From: AC-32 sp963704005 | GTDB lineage: Bacteria; Actinomycetota; Thermoleophilia; Gaiellales; Gaiellaceae | DNA: 64,000 bases | Direction: 5' to 3' | Assembly: GCA_963704005.1 (NCBI GenBank) | Contig: CAVPGJ010000005.1 | Location: 496,001-560,000 of the forward strand | In this document: positions 15,217 to 22,652 of the stretch, piece after piece | Numbering within the stretch: position 1 is the first letter of the stretch | Layout: every line of letters starts with the position of its first letter | Program-made: the position numbers and the translations under genes | The notes under the pieces: generated by a model | Databases searched by the model: none | Told to the model about the DNA's origin: nothing | What the model saw: the letters and a program-made list of their open reading frames with translations, nothing else

Positions 15217-16012
15217 ATGGCCGACAAGGTTCGCCTCGGAGGGATGGCCCTCCTCAACGGAGTGCTCGTGCACGGGCCGAACGCCTGGGCCTGCGCGATC
15301 CGCAACGACGGCGGCGAGCTCGAGGTGGTGGGCGAGATCAAGCGCCTCCGCTCGAATCAGGTTCAGTCTCCGCTGCTGCGAGGGCCCGCGCGGATCGCCG
15401 AGGTCTTCGCGCTCCTGCCCGCGATCCGGAGCCGCCTGCCACAGGCGCGGCTGCCGTTCCAGCGGCCGGTGGTGATCGCCTCGATGCTCGGGACGGCGGT
15501 GACGGTGCGCATGATCAAGGGCTCGCGCAGCCTGACGCCGCTGGCCCGCGAGCTGCTCGGCGGGTTGCTCTCGGCGGTGCCGGCCGCGCTGGCGCTGCGG
15601 GGCTCCGACCTCGCCGCCTACCACGGCGCCGAGCACATCTCGATCGGAAGCTACGAGCACGGCGCTCCCCGCGAGCGCGAGCACGAACGCTGTGGCTCGC
15701 ACATGCTCGGCCCGCTGATCGCCGCTTCCGCGGTCGGCGGGGCGCTCGCCACGAAGGCCCCGCCTCAGATGCGCGGCGCCGCGCGCGCGGCGGCACAGCT
15801 CGGCGGCTCTGGCCGCCGCGACGGAGATCTTCAGCTGGATGGTCCGCAACCCGGAGAACCCGCTTGCTCGCGCCCTGGCCCGGCCTGGTCACGAGCTCCA
15901 GCACCGCCTGGCCACGGCCGAGCCGACGCCCGAGCAGCTCGAGGTTGCCGAGGCCGCGCTCGCCAGGTGCCTCGAGCTGGAGCACGCAGCCCGTGGAGAT
16001 AACTCGCACTGA
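15217..16012 (+). pseudogene. DUF1385/YqhQ family membrane protein, frame interrupted by one extra base
   Basis: The start ADKVRLGGMALLNGVLVHG and the metal-site-like YHGAEHISIGSYEHG are typical of the YqhQ (DUF1385) family, membrane proteins of unknown role. From about 15801 the family's C-terminal half (EIFSWMVRNPENPLARALA, GHELQHRLAT, PTPEQLEVAEAAL) continues in the next frame and ends with TGA at 16010-16012. The span of 796 nt is one base over a multiple of three; removing one G at CTCGGCGGCTCTGG restores the frame. The restored stop is the head of repeat copy 5. It is either a sequence error or a real lesion. Confidence 0.82.
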
Positions 16013-16086
16013 GGCATCGCTTGCGGTGCCGACCGTCAGGACACGCGTGCTTCGCCCGCGGGTCCGTCTGAAGTGACCGGTCGAAC
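16010..16086 (+). repeat. Dispersed stop-codon repeat, copy 5
   Basis: Full but diverged copy: TGAGGCATCGCTTGCGGTGCC, second hairpin GGACACGCGTGC ... CGCGGGTCC, tail CTGAAGTGACCGGTCGAAC. TGA is the restored stop of the yqhQ-like gene. The tail overlaps the first codons of the next gene. Confidence 0.85.
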
Positions 16087-17173
16087 CGAGGGAATCGAGA
16101 GCAGCGCGCAATCAGCGCTCTCGCCCGAGATCTTCGAGCTCCCGGTCGAGAAGATGCGGGAGGGCTACTACACGGACGCCTACTTCGTGCACACGCGCGA
16201 GGTGCTGCTTCGGGACGGCCGGCACCCGCGGGTCGTGATGCAGGTCTTCCAGAAGCACGAGTCCTACCTCGGCGGGATCGACGAGGCGATCGCCGTGCTC
16301 AGGCTCTGCGCGGACGACTGGGACGACCTGACCGTGCACGCGCTCCACGACGGCGACCGGATCGACCCGTTCGAGCCGGTGCTGACGATCGAGGGCGACT
16401 ACACGGGCTTCGCGCACCTCGAGACCGTCTACCTCGGCGTGCTCGCCCGGCGGACGCTGATCACGACCAACGTCGTGCACGTGCTCGAGGCGGCGAACCG
16501 TAAGCCGATCATCTTCATGCCGGCGCGGCACGACCACCACCGCGTGCAGACGGGCGACGGCTACGCGGCCTACGTCGCCGGCCAGATCGTCGGCGCCGAG
16601 ATCGGCGTCACCTCGGACGCGCAGGCTTCGTGGTGGGGCGGCCGCGGGGTCGGCACCGTCCCGCATGCGCTGATCGGCTCGTACGGCGGCAACACCGTCC
16701 TGGCCGCGACCAGGTTCGCCGAGAAGGCCGACCCCGACATCAACATCACGGTGCTCGTCGACTTCGAGAACGACTCGGTCAAGACGGCTTTGGAGGTCGC
16801 CCGCGCACTCGGGCCAAGGCTCTGGGGCGTCCGGCTCGACACCTCGGGCCAGCTCGTCGACCGGTCGCTCTGGGGCGAGCTCGGCGACTTCGACCCGCGC
16901 GGCGTCAACGAGCGGCTCGTCCGCAAGGTCCGCGACGCGCTCGACCGCGACGGCTTCGAGCACGTGAAGATCGTCGCCTCCGGCGGCTTCACGGTCGACC
17001 GGATCCGCGAGTTCGAGCAGCGCGGCGTGCCGGTCGACTCCTACGGCGTCGGCTCGGCGCTGATCCGCGGCGAGAACGACTTCACGGCCGACATCGTGAT
17101 GACGGACGGCCGCCCATCGGCCAAGGCCGGCCGCGGCTACCGCGAGAACCCGCGGCTCGAACGCGTCGAATGA
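16073..17173 (+). CDS. Nicotinate phosphoribosyltransferase
   Basis: A type II phosphoribosyltransferase of about 366 aa that makes nicotinate mononucleotide from nicotinate and PRPP for NAD salvage. LPVEKMREGYYTDAYF at the N-terminus, PARHDHHRVQTGDGYAAYV near residue 143, VRLDTSGQL near residue 259 and VASGGFTVDRI near residue 302 fit the family. The only start that keeps the conserved N-terminus is the GTG at 16073, which lies in the repeat tail, so the first residues (VTGRTE) come from repeat sequence. It overlaps the nicotinamidase gene by 4 bp (ATGA). Confidence 0.87.
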   Translation: MTGRTEGIESSAQSALSPEIFELPVEKMREGYYTDAYFVHTREVLLRDGRHPRVVMQVFQKHESYLGGIDEAIAVLRLCADDWDDLTVHALHDGDRIDPFEPVLTIEGDYTGFAHLETVYLGVLARRTLITTNVVHVLEAANRKPIIFMPARHDHHRVQTGDGYAAYVAGQIVGAEIGVTSDAQASWWGGRGVGTVPHALIGSYGGNTVLAATRFAEKADPDINITVLVDFENDSVKTALEVARALGPRLWGVRLDTSGQLVDRSLWGELGDFDPRGVNERLVRKVRDALDRDGFEHVKIVASGGFTVDRIREFEQRGVPVDSYGVGSALIRGENDFTADIVMTDGRPSAKAGRGYRENPRLERVE

Positions 17174-17794
17174 CGATCCTCTGGGACGTCGACACCCAGG
17201 TCGACTTCATGCTCCCCGAGGGGAAGCTCTACGTTCCCGGCGCCGAGGAGACCGCCCCGGCGATGGCGCGGCTGGTCGCGGCCGCCCGCGAGGCCGGGAT
17301 CGTGCACGTCGCAAGCGCGGACGATCACGAGCTGACCGACCCCGAGATCGCCGCCGACCCCGACTTTCGCAACACCTACCCGCCGCACTGTCTGCGCGGG
17401 ACGCCGGGCGCGGAGAAGGTGCCCGAGACGAAGCAGTCCGACCCGCTGCCGCTCTCGCTCGTTCCGCTTCCCGCCGGGGCTCGTCCCCGGGCTGATCGAG
17501 GGCCACCGAGAGCTGCTGCTGCTGAAGAAGAGCTTCGACGTCTTCACGAACCCGAACACGGAGGCGCTGCTCGACGCGCTCGACCCGGACGTGATCGTGC
17601 TCTTCGGGGTCGCAACCGATGTCTGCGACGACGCTGCCATCCGCGGCTTCCTCCGCCGTGGCCGGCGCGTGCGCTTCGTCGAAGACGCCGCCCGAGGGCT
17701 CGACGACGAGCGGGTTGCCTCCTGCTTTGCCGCCTGGCGCGAGGGTGGCGTCGAGCTCACCACCGCCGACGAGGCGATCGCCGCGCTTGCGTGA
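17170..17794 (+). pseudogene. Nicotinamidase/isochorismatase family protein, frame interrupted
   Basis: The first half reads LWDVDTQVDFMLPEGKLYVP (catalytic Asp) and ends its match near SDPLPLSL at about 17465. The second half (GLVPGLIEGHRELLLLKKSF, FTNPNTEALLDAL, FGVATDVCDDAAIRGF with the catalytic cysteine) continues in the next frame. One extra base, most simply a C in GTTCCGC near 17473, explains it; the span of 625 nt is one over a multiple of three. Coupled to the nicotinate phosphoribosyltransferase, it would complete nicotinamide-to-NaMN salvage. Confidence 0.82.
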
Positions 17795-18335
17795 ACCGCC
17801 GCTCGTCACGCGCGCCTGCGCGCTCGAGCAGGAGCTCGGCTTCACGCACTCGTCGATTCCGGAGGTCGGCCGGCTGCTACACGTGCTGGCCGCGCAGCGA
17901 GGCCGGACGCGGGTCGGCGAGCTCGGCACCGGCTGCGGTGTGGGGGCGGCCTGGATCGTCTCGGCCCTGCCGCCGACCGTACCGTTCGTGACCGTCGAGC
18001 TGGACGAGCGGCTCGCGCGTGCCTCGGCCGAGCTGTTCGCCGCCGACGAGAACGTGCGCGTCCTCCACGGCGACTGGCACGAGCTGATGCCGCCCGAGGC
18101 GCCCTTCGATCTGCTCTTCTACGACGGCGGCGGCAAGCAGCGCCCCGACCTGGACGGCGAGCAGGTCGTCGGGCTGCTTGCCCCGGGCGCAACCGTCGTC
18201 ATGGACGATCTCACCCCCAATCGATCACGACACGACGTGGTGCGCGAGTTCTGGCTCAACCACCCCGAAATCGCCGCGCTGGAGCTGTTGACCACGCCCG
18301 AGACCTCGGCGATCGTCGGCACCCGTTGCAGTTGA
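17787..18335 (+). CDS. O-methyltransferase-like SAM-dependent methyltransferase
   Basis: This 182-aa protein has motif I GELGTGCGVGAAWIVSAL, then FVTVELDERLARASAELF and LLFYDGGGKQ. The layout resembles small O-methyltransferases of the CCoAOMT class. The substrate is unknown. The TTG at 17787 (LREPPLVTRACALEQELGF) is the only fitting start upstream of the conserved part and overlaps the nicotinamidase stop by 8 bp, so the gene is likely in the same operon. Confidence 0.78.
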   Translation: MREPPLVTRACALEQELGFTHSSIPEVGRLLHVLAAQRGRTRVGELGTGCGVGAAWIVSALPPTVPFVTVELDERLARASAELFAADENVRVLHGDWHELMPPEAPFDLLFYDGGGKQRPDLDGEQVVGLLAPGATVVMDDLTPNRSRHDVVREFWLNHPEIAALELLTTPETSAIVGTRCS

Positions 18336-18368
18336 CTCCGGCGCCGAAGCAGGGGATAACGAGAGGGG

Positions 18369-19874
18369 ATGGATTGGCTGGTCGTCTTCCGCGACGAGTT
18401 CGCGAACTGGTTGCCGCTGTTGTTCGGCGTGCTCCTGATCCTGATGGTCTACATCCTCTGGCGCACGCTGCAGGTGATGCCGAAGGTGACCGCCGCCAAG
18501 ACGATCTCGCCGAAGTCCACCGTCAGCTGGGACGACGTGGCCGGGCTCGACGAGGCGAAGGAGGAGCTGGCCGAGGTGATCGACTTCCTCCGCGACCCGG
18601 AGCGGTTCGGCCGGCTGGGCGCGCGCGTGCCGAAGGGCCTCTTGCTCTACGGGCCGCCGGGAACCGGCAAGACGCTGCTCGCGAAGGCGATCGCGCACGA
18701 GGCGGGCGCGAAGTTCTTCGCCCAGAGCGCGTCGGCCTTCGTCGAGATGTTCGCCGGGCTCGGCGCCGCAAGGATCCGGAAGCTGTTCGAGGAGGCGCGC
18801 AAGAACGCGCCGGCGATCATCTTCATCGACGAGCTCGATGCGGTCGGCGCGCAGCGGACCGGCCACGGCTTTTCGCGCGAGCAGGACCAGACGCTCAACC
18901 AGCTCCTGGTCGAGCTCGACGGCTTCGAGTCGCGTGAGCAGATCGTCGTCATGGGCGCATCCAACCGGCTGCAGGACCTGGACGCGGCGCTGCTGCGGCC
19001 GGGGCGCTTCGACCGGCAGGTACTCGTCGCCGCCCCTGACCTCAAGGGACGGGAGGAGATCCTGTTCGTGCACACCCGCGGCAAGCCGCTCGGGGATGAC
19101 GTCGACCTGAAGGCGGTCGCGCGCCAGACGGCGGGCCTGACCGGCGCCGAGCTGGAGAACATCGCCAACGAGGCGGCCATCTTCGCGGGGAGAGCCGAGC
19201 AGAAGCAGCTGCGCCAGATCGACTTCGACGACGCCATGGAGCGGGTCGTCGCGGGCCTCCAGCAGCGGCGTGTCGTCACCGAGAAGGAGCGGCGGATCCT
19301 CGCCTACCACGAGGCGGGCCACGCGGTCATGTCGCACCTGACCGGCGATCTGCTGCCGGTGCACAAGGTGACGATCGTCTCTCGCGGTCAGGCGCTTGGC
19401 TACACGCTCAACATGCCGAGCGAGGAGCGCTACCTGCACACGACCGAGGAGTTCGAGGACCTGCTGATGGTCTACCTCGCCGGGCGTGCCGCCGAGCAGA
19501 TCGTCTTCGGCCGGGTCACGAACGGCGCTGCGAACGACCTCGAGAAGGCGACCGAGCTCGCCCGCGCGATGGTCTTCGACTACGGGATGTCCGGCGCGTC
19601 GGCCTCGCGCACGATGCGCGCCGACAACTACGCGCTCTCGGAGGAGACCAAGGCCGTACGCGACCACGAGCAGGCGCGGCTCACCGACGAGGCTTTCGAG
19701 GAGGCGCAGCGACTGCTCCAAAAGCACCGCGCCTCGCTCGACCGGATCGCCCTGGCGCTGCTCGAGAAGGAGACGCTGGACAAGGACGAGCTCGGCGCGC
19801 TGCTGGAGGGCATCGAAGCCGAGTCGTTCTCGTCGGAGACCGTCGGCACGGTTCGCGTCGTGGCGGCTGACTAA
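18369..19874 (+). CDS. FtsH-like AAA+ zinc metalloprotease, short form
   Basis: This 501-aa protein has one N-terminal membrane helix (about residues 15-33), then the AAA+ domain with Walker A LLYGPPGTGKT, Walker B IIFIDELDAVGAQR and the arginine-finger region LRPGRFDRQ. The M41 protease domain follows, with HEAGH (zinc ligands) and the downstream NDLEKATELAR. FtsH degrades membrane and regulatory proteins. The usual second helix and roughly 70-residue external domain are missing, so the topology differs from classical FtsH (about 640 aa). GAGAGGGG directly precedes ATG 18369. It ends beside repeat copy 6. Confidence 0.88.
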   Translation: MDWLVVFRDEFANWLPLLFGVLLILMVYILWRTLQVMPKVTAAKTISPKSTVSWDDVAGLDEAKEELAEVIDFLRDPERFGRLGARVPKGLLLYGPPGTGKTLLAKAIAHEAGAKFFAQSASAFVEMFAGLGAARIRKLFEEARKNAPAIIFIDELDAVGAQRTGHGFSREQDQTLNQLLVELDGFESREQIVVMGASNRLQDLDAALLRPGRFDRQVLVAAPDLKGREEILFVHTRGKPLGDDVDLKAVARQTAGLTGAELENIANEAAIFAGRAEQKQLRQIDFDDAMERVVAGLQQRRVVTEKERRILAYHEAGHAVMSHLTGDLLPVHKVTIVSRGQALGYTLNMPSEERYLHTTEEFEDLLMVYLAGRAAEQIVFGRVTNGAANDLEKATELARAMVFDYGMSGASASRTMRADNYALSEETKAVRDHEQARLTDEAFEEAQRLLQKHRASLDRIALALLEKETLDKDELGALLEGIEAESFSSETVGTVRVVAAD

Positions 19875-19880
19875 TTCGGT

Positions 19881-19954
19881 CCGACCGGTCATTTCAGACG
19901 GTCGCACGAGCAGAGCCCGTACGACCTGACGTCGGCGCCGCAAGCGGCGCCTCA
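19881..19954 (-). repeat. Dispersed repeat, copy 6
   Basis: Full copy inverted relative to the upstream ftsH-like gene: tail GACCGGTCATTTCAGACG first, then GTCGCACGA ... TACGAC, then GGCGCCGCAAGCGGCGCC. No gene ends at its head, unlike copies 1, 3-5 and 7-10. Confidence 0.88.
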
Positions 19955-19986
19955 GGTGTCGTAGCCGCCGAGTAAGGCGCGCCAGA

Positions 19987-19992
19987 TAGCAT
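19987..19992 (+). promoter_or_regulatory. -10 element TAGCAT for the epimerase
   Basis: TAGCAT ends 7 nt before the GTG at 20000. Confidence 0.45.
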
Positions 19993-19999
19993 CGGCGGC

Positions 20000-20405
20000 G
20001 TGGAGCCGCGCGGAATCCATCATCTCGGCGTCGCGGTCGAGGACCTCGACGCGGCGGTGGCGACCTACGAGCGGCTCTTCGGCGCCGAAGCTCGAGCACC
20101 GCGAGACGGTGCAGGAGCAGGGAGTGGAGGCGGCCTCGCTTCGGGTTGGCTCCGACCGGGTCGAGCTCCTCGCCTCGCTCGGGGACGACACGCCCGTCGG
20201 CAGGTTCCTCGCCACGCGCGGTCCCGGCATGCACCACGTCGCCTACGAGGTCGACGACGTGGGCCGCGCGATCGACGAGCTGGCCGCCGAGGGCGCCGAG
20301 CTGATCGACGAGCGGCCTCGGTGCGGGTTGTTCGGGCTCGAAGTCGCGTTCGTCCATCCGGACTCTGTGCACGGAGTCCTCGCGGAGGTGGTGAGTGGTG
20401 GCTGA
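20000..20405 (+). pseudogene. Methylmalonyl-CoA epimerase/glyoxalase-fold protein, frame interrupted
   Basis: The first 30 codons (GIHHLGVAVEDLDAAVATYE, LFGAE) and the remainder (LEHRETVQEQGVEAASLRVG, GPGMHHVAYEVDD, HPDSVHGVLAEVV) together match methylmalonyl-CoA epimerase, a metal-dependent vicinal-oxygen-chelate protein that interconverts the methylmalonyl-CoA epimers. Metal ligands are the His in IHHLGV and MHHVAY. The halves lie in two frames: one extra A in GCCGAAGCTCGAG near 20088 breaks the reading, and the 406-nt span is one over a multiple of three. Confidence 0.82.
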
Positions 20406-20625
20406 CGATCGAGTGCGGATCGAGATCGCCTTCGACGGGGGGCAGGTGCTGGCCGCCTTCGTCCCGGTGTCGGAGGCCGATGACCTCGAGCGGGCGCTGG
20501 CGCAGTCGGGAGACGGGGCCTTCCCGCTGGAGGCGGACGACGGCCGCTACACGGTTTCCCTGCGCCGCGTCGTCTACATCAAGCGGTTTACCCGCGAAGG
20601 GCGCGTCGGCTTCACGGCCGCCTGA
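20398..20625 (+). CDS. Small hypothetical protein
   Basis: This 75-aa acidic protein (VADDRVRIEIAFDGGQVLAA ... VVYIKRFTREGRVGF) has a predicted beta-rich pattern and no recognised family. The GTG at 20398 lies within the end of the epimerase gene (stop at 20405), so it is probably translated from the same mRNA. GTG 20395 is an alternative start. No function is proposed. Confidence 0.6.
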   Translation: MADDRVRIEIAFDGGQVLAAFVPVSEADDLERALAQSGDGAFPLEADDGRYTVSLRRVVYIKRFTREGRVGFTAA

Positions 20626-20704
20626 CGCGAGGCGCTCTACCTGCTCCATTCCAACCGTCCCACGCAGTCTCTTGGAGCGCAAGGTTCACCCCCTCGGGTC
20701 GAGA

Positions 20705-20710
20705 TAGCCT
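20705..20710 (+). promoter_or_regulatory. -10 element TAGCCT for the YchF-like gene
   Basis: TAGCCT ends 7 nt before ATG 20718. Confidence 0.5.
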
Positions 20711-20717
20711 CACGGCC

Positions 20718-21617
20718 ATGTTGGAAGCGGGGATCGTCGGGCTCCCGGGGTCCGGGAAGACGACGCTGTTCACGGCGCTGACGGGTGGGCAGGGCGCCGT
20801 CGGCACCGTGCCGATTCCCGACGAGCGGCTCGAACCGGTGGCGCGCACCGTCGGCGCGGCGAAGGCGACGCCGGCCACGCTGCAGCTGGTCGAGGTCGCC
20901 GGCACCGGTCCGGCGATGCTCGGGAACCTCCGGAAGATGGACGCCCTGCTCGGCGTCGTCGACGGCTTCTCCGGCACCGGCGACCCTGAGGCCGACCGGG
21001 AGTCGCTCGTCCTCGAGCTGCTGATCGCCGACCGCGACCACGTCGAGCGGCGTCTGGAGCGCGTGCGCTCGCAGGCCAAGTCGGGCGACCCGCGCCTGAA
21101 GGAGGAAGTGGCATCGCTGGAGCGTGTGCTTGCTCACCTCGAGGCGGGGCGGCCGCTGTCGGACTACGGGGAGCCGTTGCCGTCCGAGCTCGAGCCGCTG
21201 ACGACGAAGCCGCTCGTGATCGTCGAGAACGGGCCAGGCGGGAGTGATCTCAAGCTCGAGGCGGAGCTGCGCGAGCTGGACGAGGCCGAGGCGGCGGAGC
21301 TTCGGGAAGGCCCGAGCGCGCTCGACTCCGTGCTACGCCGCCTGTTCGAGGCGGCCGACCTGATCACGTTCTTCACCGCGGGCGACAAGGAGACGCGGGC
21401 CTGGACGCTGCGCCGCGGCGGGGCGGCCCTGGATGCGGCGGCGTCGATCCACACCGATCTCGCGCGCGGCTTCATCCGCTGCGAGGTGATTCGCTGGGAC
21501 GAGCTGGTCGAGGCCGGCTCGCACGCCGAGGCCGCCCGCCGTGGGCAGCAACGCGTCGAAGGCAAGACGTACGTCGTCGAGGACGGCGACGTGCTGAACG
21601 TCCGCTTCAGCGTCTAG
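20718..21617 (+). CDS. YchF/Obg-like P-loop ATPase with TGS domain, shortened
   Basis: The P-loop is GLPGSGKTTLF and the second segment LVEVAGTGPAMLGNLRKMDA replaces the longer switch region of YchF. A coiled-coil-like stretch (about residues 95-140) and a C-terminal TGS domain (FFTAGDKETRAWTLRRGGAA ... VVEDGDVLNVRFSV) follow. YchF proteins bind ribosomes and hydrolyse ATP. At 299 aa it is about 60 residues shorter than normal, and NKxD/NxxE-type base recognition is not obvious (VIVENGPG may stand in). It is a diverged paralogue rather than clear canonical YchF. Confidence 0.75.
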   Translation: MLEAGIVGLPGSGKTTLFTALTGGQGAVGTVPIPDERLEPVARTVGAAKATPATLQLVEVAGTGPAMLGNLRKMDALLGVVDGFSGTGDPEADRESLVLELLIADRDHVERRLERVRSQAKSGDPRLKEEVASLERVLAHLEAGRPLSDYGEPLPSELEPLTTKPLVIVENGPGGSDLKLEAELRELDEAEAAELREGPSALDSVLRRLFEAADLITFFTAGDKETRAWTLRRGGAALDAAASIHTDLARGFIRCEVIRWDELVEAGSHAEAARRGQQRVEGKTYVVEDGDVLNVRFSV

Positions 21618-21664
21618 CAGCAACCGCTCGTGCAGTCGCAATCGCAGTCGCAATCGCAGCGCAT
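21614..21664 (-). CDS. Tiny cysteine-aspartate repeat peptide
   Basis: A 16-aa reading, MRCDCDCDCDCTSGCC, runs from ATG (21664-21662) to TAG (21616-21614). A strong ribosome-binding site (AAGGAGAGG) stands five nt before the ATG. Seven of 16 residues are Cys, alternating with Asp and ending in CC, an obvious soft-metal ligand. It is divergent from arsR (54 bp apart) and convergent with the YchF-like gene, whose stop it overlaps. The underlying DNA is a 12-bp tandem repeat, so chance expansion remains possible. A role in binding arsenite or a metal is inference. Confidence 0.55.
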   Translation of the reverse strand: MRCDCDCDCDCTSGCC

Positions 21665-21703
21665 GCCTCTCCTTTCGTCGGGTCGTCCCCACCGTACCTG
21701 ATA

Positions 21704-21721
21704 CATTGATAGTTGTCGATG
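21704..21721. promoter_or_regulatory. Candidate ArsR operator overlapping the arsR start
   Basis: CATTGATAGTTGTCGATG is an imperfect 18-nt palindrome whose last three bases are the arsR ATG. It sits between arsR and the cysteine peptide, where an ArsR repressor could control both. A TACATT at 21702-21707 may be the -10 element. Confidence 0.45.
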
Positions 21722-22105
21722 CAACCGAAGCGACTGAAACTGCTCGAGCAGCCGTGCTGCGCTCCCGGCGCGCCGCCGTTACGGCCCGAGATTGCCGAGG
21801 GGCTGGCGCGGCGCTTCAAGGCGCTGTCGGACCCGACCCGGGTGGCAATCGTCAACCGGCTCGCCGGAGTCGACGAGGTCTGCGTCTGCGACTTCACACT
21901 ACGGCTCCGGCTCTCGCAGCCGACGGTTTCGCATCACCTACGCGTCCTGCGTGAGGCGGGACTGGTCGAGGTCTCGCGCAAGCGCGGGACCTGGGTGTTC
22001 TATCGGCTCGTTCCGGAAGCGGTCGAGCAGCTCGCCTTCGCGCTTGGCGGCGCGCCGACGCCCGAAGGCGTACTCGCGACGGCCGAGCGGACGGTGGCCT
22101 GGTGA
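21719..22105 (+). CDS. ArsR/SmtB family metalloregulator
   Basis: A winged-helix repressor of 128 aa. The HTH region reads RFKALSDPTRVAIVNRLAG then LSQPTVSHHLRVLREAGLVE. Candidate metal/metalloid thiol ligands are the CC pair in LLEQPCCAPG and the CVC triplet in EVCVCDF at the start of the recognition region, a pattern like arsenite-sensing ArsR. It probably derepresses the coupled arsC on arsenic. ATG 21719 is chosen; a TTG two codons upstream is possible. Its stop overlaps the arsC start (GTGA). Confidence 0.88.
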   Translation: MQPKRLKLLEQPCCAPGAPPLRPEIAEGLARRFKALSDPTRVAIVNRLAGVDEVCVCDFTLRLRLSQPTVSHHLRVLREAGLVEVSRKRGTWVFYRLVPEAVEQLAFALGGAPTPEGVLATAERTVAW

Positions 22106-22476
22106 GCGCGCCGCCGCGGGTGCTGTTCGTCTGCATCGGGAACGCCGGCCGCTCGCAGATGGCGCAGGCGTTCTACGAGCAGCGCGGCGGCGAGGCGCGC
22201 TCGGCGGGCTCGCAGCCGGAGGCGGCGTTGCACGAGCCCGTCGCCGAGGCGATGCGCGAGCTGGGCATCTCGCTCGACGGACGGAGCCCGAAGCGGATCG
22301 CGGACGAGGACGTCGAGTGGGCCGAGGTTGTGGTGACGATGGGCTGCGGTGACGCTTGCCCAGTCCTTCCCGGTAAGCGCTACGTCGACTGGAACCTGCA
22401 AGACCCGGCCGGGCTGCCCGTTGAAGCGGTGCGGCCGGTGCGCGACGAGATCCGGCGTCTGGTCGACGAGCTCTGA
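22102..22476 (+). CDS. Arsenate reductase, low-molecular-weight phosphatase fold (mycothiol type)
   Basis: A 124-aa ArsC with the P-loop CIGNAGRS (nucleophilic Cys and Arg) near residue 11 and the later segment TMGCGDACPVLPGKRYVDW with Cys residues. It lacks the usual thioredoxin-type triplet spacing; the GCGDACP form is characteristic of actinobacterial arsenate-mycothiol transferases, which reduce arsenate using mycothiol and mycoredoxin. It is coupled to arsR by a 4-bp overlap. No arsenite efflux pump is present in this window. Confidence 0.87.
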   Translation: MSAPPRVLFVCIGNAGRSQMAQAFYEQRGGEARSAGSQPEAALHEPVAEAMRELGISLDGRSPKRIADEDVEWAEVVVTMGCGDACPVLPGKRYVDWNLQDPAGLPVEAVRPVRDEIRRLVDEL

Positions 22477-22506
22477 CCGAAGCGCGAACGAGCCGCCGAG
22501 CGCGAG

Positions 22507-22531
22507 CCGTTAGAAGGTCCACGCGCGCGCG
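22507..22531 (+). other. Shared intergenic block after arsC
   Basis: A 25-nt stretch beginning CCGTTA and ending GGTCCACGCGCGCGCG matches 34289-34313 at 23 of 25 positions. It is followed at 22548-22561 by the hairpin GGGGCC TTC GGCCC, a possible terminator without a T-tract. The rest of 22477-22652 holds the inverted 16-nt block at 22597-22612 and no gene. Confidence 0.55.
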
Positions 22532-22652
22532 TGAACCATGTTCCCCCGGGGCCTTCGGCCCTTTGCCCCCGCTTTTGAGGGTAGCCGAGAAATCGTCACG
22601 TGTCTGTGACGGGACCGTGCCGAAAGTGTGTCGCTTTTCGGGTCGGTACCGG

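Noticed and set aside
18225..20372. Long open readings opposite real genes (for example 18225-20372 minus, 1388-3025 plus, 53458-55089 minus, 57946-60282 minus)
   Set aside because: They are antisense or shifted-frame shadows common in GC-rich DNA: low complexity, rich in Arg, Ala, Gly and Pro, no domain, and they lie over well-supported genes.
21614..21897. A longer minus-strand protein over the Cys-Asp peptide and arsR start
   Set aside because: The longer frame (21607-21897) is a shadow across arsR without a ribosome-binding site; the 16-residue reading has its own start signals.
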